From: Curvularia sp. ZM96
Taxonomy: Eukaryota; Ascomycota; Dothideomycetes; Pleosporales; Pleosporaceae
NCBI GenBank assembly: GCA_022457065.1
Contig: JAJGBQ010000006.1
Location: 1,984,001-2,048,000 of the forward strand
Direction of reading: 5' to 3'
DNA: 64,000 nucleotides
Made by a program: the position numbers and the translations under genes. A model generated the notes under the pieces. It was not told the origin of the DNA and ran no database searches. It saw only the letters and a program-made list of their open reading frames with translations. Shown here piece by piece: positions 41,956-52,550 of this stretch; positions within the stretch are counted from its first letter, which is position 1, and the number at the start of each line of letters is the position of its first letter.

Positions 41956-43941
41956 ATGACAACGCTCAATACACTACCAAATGAGATTCTCTCGCTGATT
42001 GCCAGGCATCTCGGACAACCCCAAGATGTGCTCAACCTCTCCCTGGCGAGCCGTCGTCTGGGCGAATTTGCAAAACTTGATGGATGGAAAGCATTTTTGA
42101 AAGGTCGATTTCGGCTTCGCGGACTGGATTCAGATGCTCGCGACTCTGTCCGCGGCCTTACCACACTACATCGCAACTGGAACCGCAAAGGCTTCGTCGC
42201 AAAATACTTGGAGCCTACTGAAAGAGTAATGAGCCTCAACACGTGGCGGCCGGAGACGTGGAGAGGACCACAAGGTCAGACCATGGGTTATCAGCCTAGC
42301 ATCGACAGCTATGAAGAGATATACGGTGGGTGGGAAGAACGACGAGAAGTACTGGCATGGTCGGCCGGCACTCAGATCGTCTTGAGAACCAAAGAAACAG
42401 GTGCAAGCATTGAGAAGATCAGACAACGCGAAGATGCAGGGGAAGTGTCTGACCAGACTTGGACCTACGACAGTTTCAAGCATTTGAACACATGGTTCAC
42501 GTACAGAATTCCCGAAAGCTTTGAAGGTCGCGATGATATCACGCAGCTGAGACTGCTGCGACCCCATCAGCGGGATCTGGCATACGAAGATATTGTTTTT
42601 GGAACTGCATCGGGTGAGCTGTCACTGCTCAGTGTCAACCCTGATATGGAAGAAACATTGTTGCAGCAATATGACACTGGTCGGAGAGGCATAAACGATC
42701 TTTCAGTGTCTTCATCAAGCGCGCCGATGGTGGCCGCTGCGCTAGCAGACTCGTCACTAGCATTGTATGCTTTAGACCGTGACTACACATCGGATGAGAA
42801 GATGGGGCCTGCCTCAGAAGTCAAGACAACCGTGGCGGGTACACGGCTTGGTCGATTGTGGTCTTGCCAGTTTTTATCTAATGACAAGGTTGCAGTTGGC
42901 TGGGGACCAAACGTAGAACCAATCGAGGTATACCACATTGGTCCTGATGGCTTCATGCCTGTGCCTCTTCGCAATTTTGCTACTGTTACCGACGGTGCGT
43001 TCAACTCTCGTCCCACTTCAGTCTATCCAATATTGCCTATTCCAAGCACAGCCCGCGGCGGCTCAGAAGGCAACACTTTTCTCTCCGGTGGCTACGACGG
43101 TCTTATCCGGCTGCATGACATGCGTTCTCCGCGCGGTTTCGAGCAAATTTACTGGGACCCAACCAACGATTCACCAATATACTCGCTCGCAGCCCAAGGT
43201 ATGGACCGTGTGGTGGCAGGAGTCGCCTTGCACAGCATGATCAAAGTATTTGATCTGCGACTTTCTGGATCGCACGCGTACCATACCATCGCATTGTCAT
43301 CTTCCAACCAAAAGAAATCTGCGAAGACACGGGACTCTGCAACCAACGCTATCGTCGAAGAGAGCAAGAACAATCTACCGACGATCAGCGGCGGATGGAA
43401 CCTATACCTCAATCCACGTATCCCTCCGCCCCGCAGCGCCTACCGGCACGACTACTCGCGTGTCCGAGAAGACTCCCCTGTCTATAGTCTCTCCATCCCC
43501 TCACCCACATCTCAGAACCTCTACGCCGGTCTTGAAGGCGCAGTCCAGAGCCTCACTTTCCACGGCATCGCGGATCCACATCCCGACCCCATGCTTTCGC
43601 GCTCACTTACTCACTTCCGCGACAGCGGCGCCATCGATCCTCGGAGTTCGTATAACCCGAATGGGGAAGTGCTCGCACTCGGCATGTACGAGCAGGGTGC
43701 CGATGAGAGTGTGGGTATGCAGTTGCTGGTGCAGGATGGCGTGACAGCTGGTTCGGCTACCCGAGAGCGAAGGGAAGCAGCGCGCGCTAAAGGATTAGAT
43801 GAACGCTGGATAGATCTTCGCGAAGAAGGGGATCGCTGGAGTAGAGGTGAGATTCCGCCAAGGGAACAAGCTCGGGGTCAGAGACAAGGCCGTGGGCGTG
43901 GGAGGGGTGGGAGAGGAAGAGGAAGACAAAGGGGTAGCTAG
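41956..43941 (+). CDS. F-box protein with WD-like repeats and RGG tail
   Basis: A single exon of 661 aa. An F-box opens the protein: LPNEILSLIARHLGQPQDVL with LASRRL close behind, so it should bind Skp1 in an SCF ubiquitin ligase. The middle and C-terminal parts carry beta-propeller-like repeats, most clearly FLSGGYDGLIRLHDMRSP, followed by VVAGVALHSMIKVFDLR, which end in the WD-repeat style. They would recognise the substrate to be ubiquitinated. The end is a basic RGG-like tail, GRGRGGRGRGRQRGS, usual for RNA-binding proteins and uncommon on F-box proteins. The ATG lies in an A-rich context (AAATCATGACA). The substrate is unknown. Confidence 0.88.
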   Translation: MTTLNTLPNEILSLIARHLGQPQDVLNLSLASRRLGEFAKLDGWKAFLKGRFRLRGLDSDARDSVRGLTTLHRNWNRKGFVAKYLEPTERVMSLNTWRPETWRGPQGQTMGYQPSIDSYEEIYGGWEERREVLAWSAGTQIVLRTKETGASIEKIRQREDAGEVSDQTWTYDSFKHLNTWFTYRIPESFEGRDDITQLRLLRPHQRDLAYEDIVFGTASGELSLLSVNPDMEETLLQQYDTGRRGINDLSVSSSSAPMVAAALADSSLALYALDRDYTSDEKMGPASEVKTTVAGTRLGRLWSCQFLSNDKVAVGWGPNVEPIEVYHIGPDGFMPVPLRNFATVTDGAFNSRPTSVYPILPIPSTARGGSEGNTFLSGGYDGLIRLHDMRSPRGFEQIYWDPTNDSPIYSLAAQGMDRVVAGVALHSMIKVFDLRLSGSHAYHTIALSSSNQKKSAKTRDSATNAIVEESKNNLPTISGGWNLYLNPRIPPPRSAYRHDYSRVREDSPVYSLSIPSPTSQNLYAGLEGAVQSLTFHGIADPHPDPMLSRSLTHFRDSGAIDPRSSYNPNGEVLALGMYEQGADESVGMQLLVQDGVTAGSATRERREAARAKGLDERWIDLREEGDRWSRGEIPPREQARGQRQGRGRGRGGRGRGRQRGS

Positions 43942-44325
43942 AGCAGCGTCCGTATTCTTCATCTTGCCTTTTTGCGGGTGTTTTTCCATATCAATAACGA
44001 GGCTCTCCTACAACTGGTGAAAACGGAAAATAGCGACCTACAATCACTCTACATTAGACATATAGAATCACATTACTTTCAAAAGCAACTGTAGTTATCA
44101 CATAGTTATATCTATGATGTACTGTATTTTTTAGCACTTGTGACTCTACTTTTTCAAGTAGCCGTCTTTGTCACAGTGGTTTATTATTTACCGTGTTGAC
44201 TGCGTGTGAGCTCGCTTTGATTTTCCGGTTTTACTGGCTTTGGGAGAGCGCAGCATTGATACGGCAGCTGCAAAAGAACGTGATACAATACTTGAAGTTA
44301 TGCTATAAAATTATGTTCTCTGTCT
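43942..44325. other. Convergent intergenic region
   Basis: About 380 AT-rich bases hold the 3' ends of the F-box and molybdate-transporter genes. Nothing else is seen. Confidence 0.55.
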
Positions 44326-45721
44326 ACGCAACGGTATCAGACTCAGTGTGAGCCAGCAGACTGGTACTTTCGTCCCGGCTATGCCCAACCGTTGTCCACA
44401 CCCGTCCTTCAATCTCTCCATGTCTCCATCCCTGTATTCTTCTCGCCAGATTGAAGCCCCAGTGCCATGCCAGTCCCGCCAGAAAGCCCACAGCATCATT
44501 CTTGAACGTCAGTAGCGCAGCGACCGTGACAAGCATAACTGTCCACCTCTCTTTCCTGTCACGCTCATCCAGCTCCCTGACCCTCTTTCCGTCCCAGGAA
44601 TGGTCTCTCTCCAACACACGAAGGTCCCTTGCATCTGTGTTGACGCTCTCGCCCACCTTGGCTAGTTCCAAACCAGCAGCGAGCACGAGCACGCCCAGTA
44701 GTGATTTCGGTATGTTGCTCAGCACTGCTACGATGGTGGAGGATTTCCAAAAGGCTACGAGACCGAGCGTGAATTTGACGCTGCCTAGCAAGACAATGCT
44801 TGAGCCGCTGCGAGCGCCGAATCGGTACTGGCCTGCCAGCCCGCCCGATCCATGACACGCAGGCATGGCGCCGAACCAGCAGCCGACAAGGTTGATTGCG
44901 GCGACTGAGACACCTAGTTCGGTGACTGTGGGTGCTACTGGGTATGGCGGCGAGGGGAAGAGATCACCAGCTAGCGCAGACGCAGCGATAACAGAGTTGA
45001 GCAGCGTAAGCGGTAACTGACCCAGAGAAGCCGTCGTCATTGCCTTCCAGAAGTCGTGGCCTGAGGGATGGAGAACAGGTATCGCTGCTTGGGGTACAGT
45101 CGTATTGTCATCCTGAGGCGAAGCAAGAGATAGGATAATGCCGGCCGTGAAGACGATGAGAGCATACGGCATACGAGGATAAGCAAAGGTGCAGAGGAGC
45201 AAGACGACTGCCGCGAGGGCCCAGAGTAGGTTGTCACCCCACCACGGCCCAGTCCAGGTCAACGGCAGAAGCATCTTGGATCCAGCGCTCAAGCACAGTG
45301 AGATTCCGGCTCCGACTTGGATGCCCTTGACCACGGGGATAGGCGTGACGCGATTCGCCCAGTTGAGCAAGCCCGTGATGCTGAGAATACCCACTAACCC
45401 CGCAACAACGAGCCCAGCAGCCGCGTTCTCGTTGAGCGAAAATTTCCGTGCAATGGCGACGGCAGCAATGGCTTTCATGGGCTGGACAGGTAACGGCAGG
45501 CCAAATGCAATACCCGTTAGGATGTTCGCCGCTCCGGTAAAGAGTAATGTGGACGGTAGGGATATCGAGTTTGTTATGACGAGCGCCGTCATGAGCGGTA
45601 GTAATGTTCCCAGGTCTCCAAGGGAACCGGATAGCTCAGCGAGTGGCTGCGACCGCATCGTCTCGACATTATGCGACTGTGTGCGGCGGAATCGCCGCAT
45701 CGAGTTTTGGATGTAAGACAT
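44324..45721 (-). CDS. Molybdate transporter of the MOT1 (SulP-related) type
   Basis: A single minus-strand exon of about 465 aa from the ATG at 45721 (codons upstream start only with TTG). It has about ten to twelve hydrophobic segments. Two family motifs are clear: PVQPMKAIAAVAI near residue 80, and GAMPACHGSGGLAGQYRFGARSG near residue 290, both hallmarks of MOT1-type transporters and distinct from sulfate permeases with STAS domains, which this protein lacks. It would import molybdate at very low concentration for molybdenum-cofactor enzymes such as nitrate reductase. The C-terminal 60 residues are hydrophilic. No gene symbol is given because MOT1 also names an unrelated yeast ATPase. Confidence 0.94.
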   Translation of the reverse strand: MSYIQNSMRRFRRTQSHNVETMRSQPLAELSGSLGDLGTLLPLMTALVITNSISLPSTLLFTGAANILTGIAFGLPLPVQPMKAIAAVAIARKFSLNENAAAGLVVAGLVGILSITGLLNWANRVTPIPVVKGIQVGAGISLCLSAGSKMLLPLTWTGPWWGDNLLWALAAVVLLLCTFAYPRMPYALIVFTAGIILSLASPQDDNTTVPQAAIPVLHPSGHDFWKAMTTASLGQLPLTLLNSVIAASALAGDLFPSPPYPVAPTVTELGVSVAAINLVGCWFGAMPACHGSGGLAGQYRFGARSGSSIVLLGSVKFTLGLVAFWKSSTIVAVLSNIPKSLLGVLVLAAGLELAKVGESVNTDARDLRVLERDHSWDGKRVRELDERDRKERWTVMLVTVAALLTFKNDAVGFLAGLAWHWGFNLARRIQGWRHGEIEGRVWTTVGHSRDESTSLLAHTESDTVA

Positions 45722-47432
45722 GATGTCTCTCGGCAATCATGCAAAAGATGGCGCTCGAAGAACAGGAAAAACAAAAACACATGTGCAGTAGGGAATCGTG
45801 AAGAGAGGAAAAGGAGAAAGGAAAAACACGGTTCTAGGATACCATGATGATGAGAGGCTCAACAGTTGATAAAAAAGGCGGGATGCGATACAAGACAAGA
45901 GAGACACGGGCAAAAGCGGGTCTAAGATATGACTCGTGATAATGCACGACGTCACGGGCCCTCGTTTCCCTGCGTCGGTCCTCGTGCGCTGCGCTGCGCT
46001 AGTGTTTGCTGCTGCGAAGGGACCAAGCTGCGTGGACTTGAATAAGCAAAGGTGGCGGAGGATAGGATAGCTGAGGGCGACTATAGTGTGAGAAATCAAC
46101 AAGGGCTGCGGCTTGAGAAGCCAACAAATCCAAAGCCAAGATCATACGTCTAGTATTCCGGGATATGCTCTACGGATACCTGCATCGTTGACCGCGGGCG
46201 CTAACACTAGAGCTATACTTGTTAGCTGGTCGACTACCCTTCCTTTGGGCCATGTTACCGTTAGTTGCGGTGAGGGCAGTGCCGTCTACCAAAAGTAGTT
46301 GTATTGGTTTGCGGGGTTTAGGGCCCAAGAATCGGTGAGCGGCTTGGCTGTGTGAAGTCGCCCAGTGCAAGGCGGATGCGTACTTACGCATCAACGACAA
46401 GGCATGAAACAAGCTCCAGCAGTTGCAGCAAACAGCTGCACAAAGCTCGAATAGGTACCGCCTGGCTGGCACCAAGGGCACAGGGAGGCGGGCATAACGC
46501 ACAGCGACATGCAATGCTTATTCGCCGCCATGGCGCAAAGTGGTGTGCTGGGCGACAGGTGGTGTGCATGGAAAAGGGCACGAAAGGGCAGCAGAGATCA
46601 ACGGGTATTCCTCAAACCTGCCCAACATGGTGCTTTCAACGGCACATGGCGGAATTGGAGGCGCGGCCACGGGCGCACCGGGCGCTGCCTGGTGCCCGGC
46701 TACAGGGGATGAGGGGCACCGAAGGGCAACAGGAATCGATGGGTGGTGTGAAAGTTGCCGTTTTGAGGCACACGGGCGTTGAGAGCTGCATACGCCTGGC
46801 TTGGCTGGTGTCAAGTGGATGGATGTAGGGTAGGTTATTGTATGTTTCTCATCTCTTCGTAATGAATTCGATTAAGTAGTTAGAGTAAGAGGCATTCAAG
46901 GGATGGGACAAGCGCATGACTTTGGAAGAGCTTCCAGTCTTGATGGCTATTGTTCTAGTCTCAGTATGGGAAACTCGGTGTAGTCCTGTTCATACAAGTA
47001 TATACTCGAACTCTATACCTTTCTCGCGAATATGAATTGGTATCCTTGAGGTTCCTTTACCTATACTGTGATTCGGTCAAGCAACTGGTCGTCACAGTTG
47101 CTCTCCAAGACATAAAAATCCAAGACCACAAGAGGCCTTCAAAGTCGGCTATCTTTCTCGGCCAGGAACAGAGACAACTGTCCCTAGCCAAGCACGAATT
47201 CTCGGCAAACCTTCCCGCAGCCCCAGAGGGGTGAACGTACACCTAGTGGGGGCGGGGCAACGCTCGCGACGTCATGTTCAAGCTGCGGGAAGCTCCACCA
47301 GACATCAGTAAACGCGGACAACAGTCGTCCGACGCAAAACATAAGAGCTCGACTCTCTCTAGCATACTTGGATATTTGCAGAAACTTAGGAACCTTGCCC
47401 ATTGATACATTCCAAATTTCATACCGAACAAA
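45722..47432. other. 1.7 kb divergent intergenic region
   Basis: It lies between the molybdate transporter and the SDR gene, which point away from each other. Frames such as + 46352-46828 have no recognisable content. Both promoters must lie here; I can call no specific site. Confidence 0.5.
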
Positions 47433-48428
47433 ATGCCAGCAGACGGGGAGGACCGCGCCGCGCTCGTCAACAGACAGTTGCCAGAGATGACACTGTCGAC
47501 AGCAGACAACCCTCTTACTGCACCCAGGCCACCACCAGAGGACCTATCCATAGCTCAGAGAGCTCAGTACAGATTCCAGGTCAAAGGCAATGCGATCAGT
47601 ACGTGAACGCCTACACGGGTACACTGGCCCTTTCATCGCATCCGGCATACCTCCAAGCCACCATTTGACTAACCCTTCCCCCGTTCCCCAGTCACTGGCG
47701 GCGCAGGCACCCTCGCCCTCGAAGCCGCGCAAGCCCTCCTCGAACACGGCGCCACGGGCCTAGCCCTCTGGGACAAGAACCCCGACCAAGCCTTCGAAAG
47801 CGTCAAGAAACTGCATTCCAAATTCCCCCAAGCACGCATCATCACCGAAGCCATCGACGTCCGCGACGAACACGCCATTGCCTCTGCTGTAGAAAGCACA
47901 GTCAAGGTCCTCGGAAGCGTCGATATACTGTGCTGTTTCGCGGGCGTAGTCGGATGCACGCATGCCATGGAAATGCCCGCCGACGAATGGCGACGAACGC
48001 ACGAAATCAACCTCACAGGCTCCTTCCTCTGCGCCCAGGCCGTCGCGAAACAGTTGCGTGCGCAGGGTACCGGCGGCAGCATCGTTTTCACAGCCAGCAT
48101 CTCTGCCCATCACACAAACTATCCCCAGCCCCAATGCGCATACAATTCTTCAAAGACGGCGCTGCTTTCGCTCGCAAAGAGTCTGGCCGCCGAGTGGAGC
48201 AGCTTTGGTATCAGAGTGAATTGTCTGAGCCCCGGGTATATGGATACGATATTGAATGAAGGGGATGGTCTGATCCGAGCGCGCAAGAGCTGGAATGAGA
48301 GGAATCCTATGGGGAGGATGGGTCATCCGTGGGAGATTACGGGGCCCTTGGTGTTGCTGTGTAGTAACGCAGGAAGATATATCAATGGGACGGATATCAT
48401 AGTAGATGGCGGTGCAATGGTGTTTTAG
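47433..48428 (+). CDS. Short-chain dehydrogenase/reductase, polyol/sugar type
   Basis: Exons 47433-47598 and 47692-48428 splice (donor GTACGT, CTAAC branch, CCCCAG) to 300 aa. The intron falls just before the NAD(P)-binding motif, giving NAIITGGAGTLALEAAQ. Other SDR features are an acidic residue after strand 2 (LALWDKN), the catalytic Ser in FTASIS near 188, the YNSSK catalytic Tyr/Lys pair near 205-209, and IRVNCLSPGYMDT. The end, GTDIIVDGGAMVF, is typical of classical SDRs. An N-terminal extension of about 50 residues (TAPRPPPEDLSIAQRAQYRF) is like that of fungal D-arabinitol dehydrogenases and sorbose reductases, so polyol or ketose interconversion is the best guess. The enzyme is probably cytosolic. 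Confidence 0.93.
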
Positions 48429-48717
48429 AAAATAGAGCATCTAACATACAATGACTCGTTTTCGTGTTGTGCTTTGCTGTTGGGGGCTTGGTGAAGTGTG
48501 CGAGTTGGATCGTGTGGCGTAAGTGGACTTAGAAAACGCATGTGAGCCTTAGTAGAGTCGAAGTGGTAGATAGCACTCGAACAACATGTACTGATGGTGT
48601 CTGATCTTCAGAATGCTATATTCTTGCCAATGACATGTTTGAAAAATACCCAAGCTGCGGCCAAGGCCGTGGACCATGACCAAGACATAGATATAGATAC
48701 AGGCTAGCGACGATGCT

Positions 48718-51700
48718 CTATTTCTTCTCCTCTTCATCCTCCTCATCGCTGTCGTCTTCATCTTCTTCATCTTCGTCGTCGTCATCATCATCATCATCAT
48801 CATCGTCTTCCTCTTCGTCATCCGATACCTCTTGCCCAAGAGCCTTGAGACGTTCCTGCAATAGTTAGCATTCCCACACAAGACGTAGTGCGATGCGAAG
48901 GGTAACATACCTTGTCTTTACTCCTCTTTTCTTCGAGATCACTGAGCACCATGATCAGATCCTCCAACTCAGTCGTCTTCTCCTTCTCGTTCTCTTGGGC
49001 CTTGCGCAGCTTCTCTTGCAGATCTTTAATCTCCTTCTCCTTGGTTGATTTCGCACCCGACTCAGCCTTGCGAAGCTTCTCTTCTGCATCTTTGACCTTC
49101 CATGTCTGGTCTTGCACCTTGGTCTTGAGATCCTGGTTTTCTTTCTTGAGTTTGTCCACAGTTGACTGCAGAGCGTCCTTGTCTGATTGGCTCTGCTTGG
49201 AGTTTGCGTCTTTTTCTTCCTGCAATTGCTTGACTTGCTTCTCCTTCTCTTCACGTAATTTCTTGATTTGTGCATCCTTCTCGCCCTCGACTTTCTTGAT
49301 CTGCGCATCCTTCTCTTCTTTGAGCTGCTTGATCTCCCCTTCGCTCTTCTGTATATGTGATTGCGCATTGCGCAATGATTCTGTGATGGTAGCCACTTCG
49401 CCACGTGTCTGGTTCACTGTCTGCTCAAGGCTGCGAATCGTGTCCAAGGCTTCTTGTCGAGCTTTGTCAGAGGCAGCCAGCCGGCTCTCCAGCTCTGCCA
49501 GTGTCCTATTTGCAGCGTGCAGCTTATCGTCGTATTCCTGCCTGACCTTTGCGACGGCAAGATTGGCATCCTTGGTTGCTTGTTGCAATTTGTTGTTAAG
49601 CGCCACAATCTGAAGGTTGTATCTGTTCTCCGTGTCGAGCATTGTTTGTCGATGCTCACGATCTTTGTTCGCGATTTCCTTATCGAGATCATCGTGTAGC
49701 TTGTCGTTGATGCGCTTAAGTGTGGCTCGTTGTTCTTCCGCTGATTGCTGCGTCTTGCGGTGCTCTGCCTGCTCATTGTCGATTTTCTGCTCTAGCGTCA
49801 TGAGTTGTGCTCGAAGCTCCTGGATAGTCTGCTCCTTCTCATCTCTTTCGCCACGTAAAGCATCAACTATGTCTCGATCCACGCCATCATGTGACTGATG
49901 CTGCTCGATGTTCGGATTCCGGTCAATGGCTCGAGAGAGGCGACTGAAGTTGTCTTTCAGGAAATCTATAAAACTCTCGTCAAAGAACACGTCGGGCAAG
50001 CTGCTGCCGCCGCCGCCATTGCGAGGCAATACCTCGAAGTCGCGCACAAGAGGATGGTGGCGCAGTCCCGTGATAGCGTCGAGGTACTTGTCGCGACCGA
50101 GTTTTGAGGTGAGTATTGGCTGAAGCTCGCGCCGTGGGACTGGTGAGTCTCGAGTTGAGAACTCGTAAACGACGCCCAATAGAGCTGCACAGAGACCCCT
50201 AATCAAGACACGATCCTCACCAGGTGTCAATACCGCTTGAACTAAGCTCTGTAAACTGCTGGCCTCTGCTAAGAAGTCGTCTACTGCTGAAGCGTCCTCA
50301 AACAGCCAACCTATCAAAAGCATCAGGTATGCAATTGAGATACGCTCGTCTTCACCAAGCTGCAGGCTTGCGATGAGATTGGCAGTCAGTGTTTGTATAC
50401 ATGTTACGACTTCCTCGCCACTTTCCGCGTCACCCTCTTTGACTTGCATCAGCGTGTTCTTTGCTTGGTAATCATCGAAGATGAGATGGTACACAAGAAC
50501 TGATGAGAACCAGATCCTGTATGGGTCACCAGTTGGGGGGACTTGCGGACCCGCCATCAATATAGTCAATGCATTGGCGGTCTCGTCACCACCTTCGTGA
50601 CCACCGATGGCTCGGTTGAGGAAATGTTCTTGAATCTGTAGGTGGTTGTAAAAGTAGGCCTTGATGCATTCACAGCCTGCATTGCGTAAATCGAAGAACT
50701 CGTTAGGCGCAGGTGAGAGAACAAGGTTAAGAAGCGCTTCAATAACATAGACCTGTGCGGTACCGTTTGGAGAAGCCACACCGTTTGTGGCAGGTTCGAC
50801 AATGGGACGAACCTGCTCTTGGGCAAAGCCTTCTTGTATCCGAGCGTTACCTCTGATGAGATCGGCGCAAGTGTTGAGCGCCTCAATTTTGATGGGCATT
50901 GCAGTGGCAGGGTCGAAAGCAATGTTCAAAAGCTGACGGACAAGACCGTGTTGTTGGAAAACGTTCTGGTTTTGCAGCGTCCCTGGGCTGCCTTTTACAA
51001 GAAACATGCGCATGATGGCCAGCAAACCCCAGATGTTCTTGTCACTCTGTGGACTGACCCAGTCGTCTTCACCCTCTACATTAGAGCGCGGCTTTTTTGG
51101 CTTCTTTCCACCAGGAAGCAGTGCAGCAAATCGTGCGACATGCCCCATCTCACGAATGTTGGTCTGGTTCGATACATTGAACCGGATGAGGGCAGCCAGC
51201 AGACTTAGGCAATCCTGCACCACAACGCCACCTTGTGTAAGTCCGCCGTCGGCATGTATCAGGTTGAAGATCTTAGTGAATGCATCCTCGAAAACAAACA
51301 GCTTTTGAAGTTCAGGGGAGGAACGGGCTAGGTCGGTGAGTACGACTAGACTTTCGTTACGGACGGCATCTCGTGGATCGTCTAGGGTTGCGACTAGGCG
51401 CTCGATGCCACCGGGGGCTGTGAGGACACATTCCTGGGTTCGTTGGGGCCGTGCTTGCGAGATGGCGCGTATCAGTTGCAACGAGTATAAACGGGAGTAA
51501 AAGTCAGGTTTTTCCAAGAGGTCGACGAGCAGAGTGATATTGTCTTGTCGCTACTATAAGCTCAGCACTAGCAGGTATACCAAAGGGCAGCACATACTTG
51601 AGAGAATTGATCTGCCAACCACAGCGCTATTTCTTCGGACGCCTCGGGACTATTCTCGTCGGGGTGGAAGAGCATGAGCAGTGTCTCCAGCACCACCTTG

Positions 51701-51924
51701 ATTGTGTCCACGTCGTCTCCATCTTTGGTAAGACAAGTTATAAGACCACGCAGAGCGCCTGATGCGACCGAGGCAGGGTATTCCTTTGCAAAGCTACGGA
51801 GGCCGAGAATGGCAGCGCGGCGGTCCTCGAGAAGTGTTGCGCTCGTCAGCCGCCCGCTCAATGTGCTGATAGTATCTGTGGCCGTCTGCTTGGGAGGCGC
51901 GTTGGCCTCGAGTACTCGCATCAT
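48718..51924 (-). CDS. USO1: Vesicle-tethering protein Uso1/p115
   Basis: Three exons, 51924-51598, 51550-48911 and 48855-48718, join in phase 0 to about 1034 aa. The first 620 residues form an armadillo-like head: TISTLSGRLTSATLLEDRRAA, then SQRQDNITLLVDLLEKPDFY across intron 1, and later NQTNIREMGHVARFAALLPGG. A long coiled coil follows from about 620 to 985, rich in Lys/Glu heptads (EKDAQIKKVEGEKDAQIKKL). The end, ERLKALGQEVSDDEEE plus a long run of Asp and Glu, is the acidic tail known for p115/Uso1. The protein tethers COPII vesicles at the Golgi with Ypt1/Rab1 and helps SNARE assembly. The very acidic tail is encoded by a (GAT)n trinucleotide run. It faces away from RAT1. Confidence 0.95.
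48774..48804. repeat. USO1: Trinucleotide run coding for the USO1 acidic tail
   Basis: A (CAT)n run on the plus strand, GAT codons on the coding strand, encodes about ten Asp residues. It is probably length-variable between strains. Confidence 0.8.
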
Positions 51925-52550
51925 CTTGAAGGACTAGGCGGGCTATGGCTTCATTGCAGGGGCTGTGGTGTGGTGAAAGTGACTGTGAATGTATGAGCAA
52001 TCATCGGATCTGCCCGGCGCCTTGCACAGTCACCGTGAATACCGTCCGCACAGGTGAAAGCACCAAAGTGTCCATTCAAGCTCCACGTATAATTCGGCGC
52101 ACGGTCTGCGGCTCGCTCACATCCCTGTCCCAGGGTCGGTTAAATCCCGGCTCCGGATCTTGGCAGCATCTCTTCAACATTCGCGCGTCCTCGTCCGACT
52201 CTCTCACCATAACACTCACCTAATCCCCCCGTCTCTTATCAGTTCTGCGCGTGCAACGCTGCCACAGCGCGCCAAAAGAGCCTGCGATTCTGAGAAGCGC
52301 TTTTTTGCAGCTGTTGGATATCGTCTCCTGCGCCATCAAAGAGGCAGAGGGCCTCTTGTTTGCCCGCAGGGCAGTTTCTTTCTTTCCAGTGGCGCTTCGT
52401 CGACAGGGGCGTTGGTCACCACTCTTTTCACACATTCCGCAGTATCTCCACAATACTACCCAGATTTCCAGAGCACTAGCATACGCGTCCGCGCCAGCGT
52501 CGCACTCCTACTACCCGTACACCGCGCGCTAGTGAGCGCCTGCCGCCACC
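51925..52550. promoter_or_regulatory. Divergent promoter of USO1 and RAT1
   Basis: About 626 bp between the two outward-facing ATGs. The RAT1 side ends in the strong start context GCCGCCACCATGG at 52543-52555. No TATA box is obvious, as expected for housekeeping genes. Confidence 0.6.

Noticed and set aside
48912..49613. Plus-strand Ser/Phe-rich frame of 233 codons
   Set aside because: It is the complement of the Lys/Glu-rich USO1 coiled coil and has no independent support.
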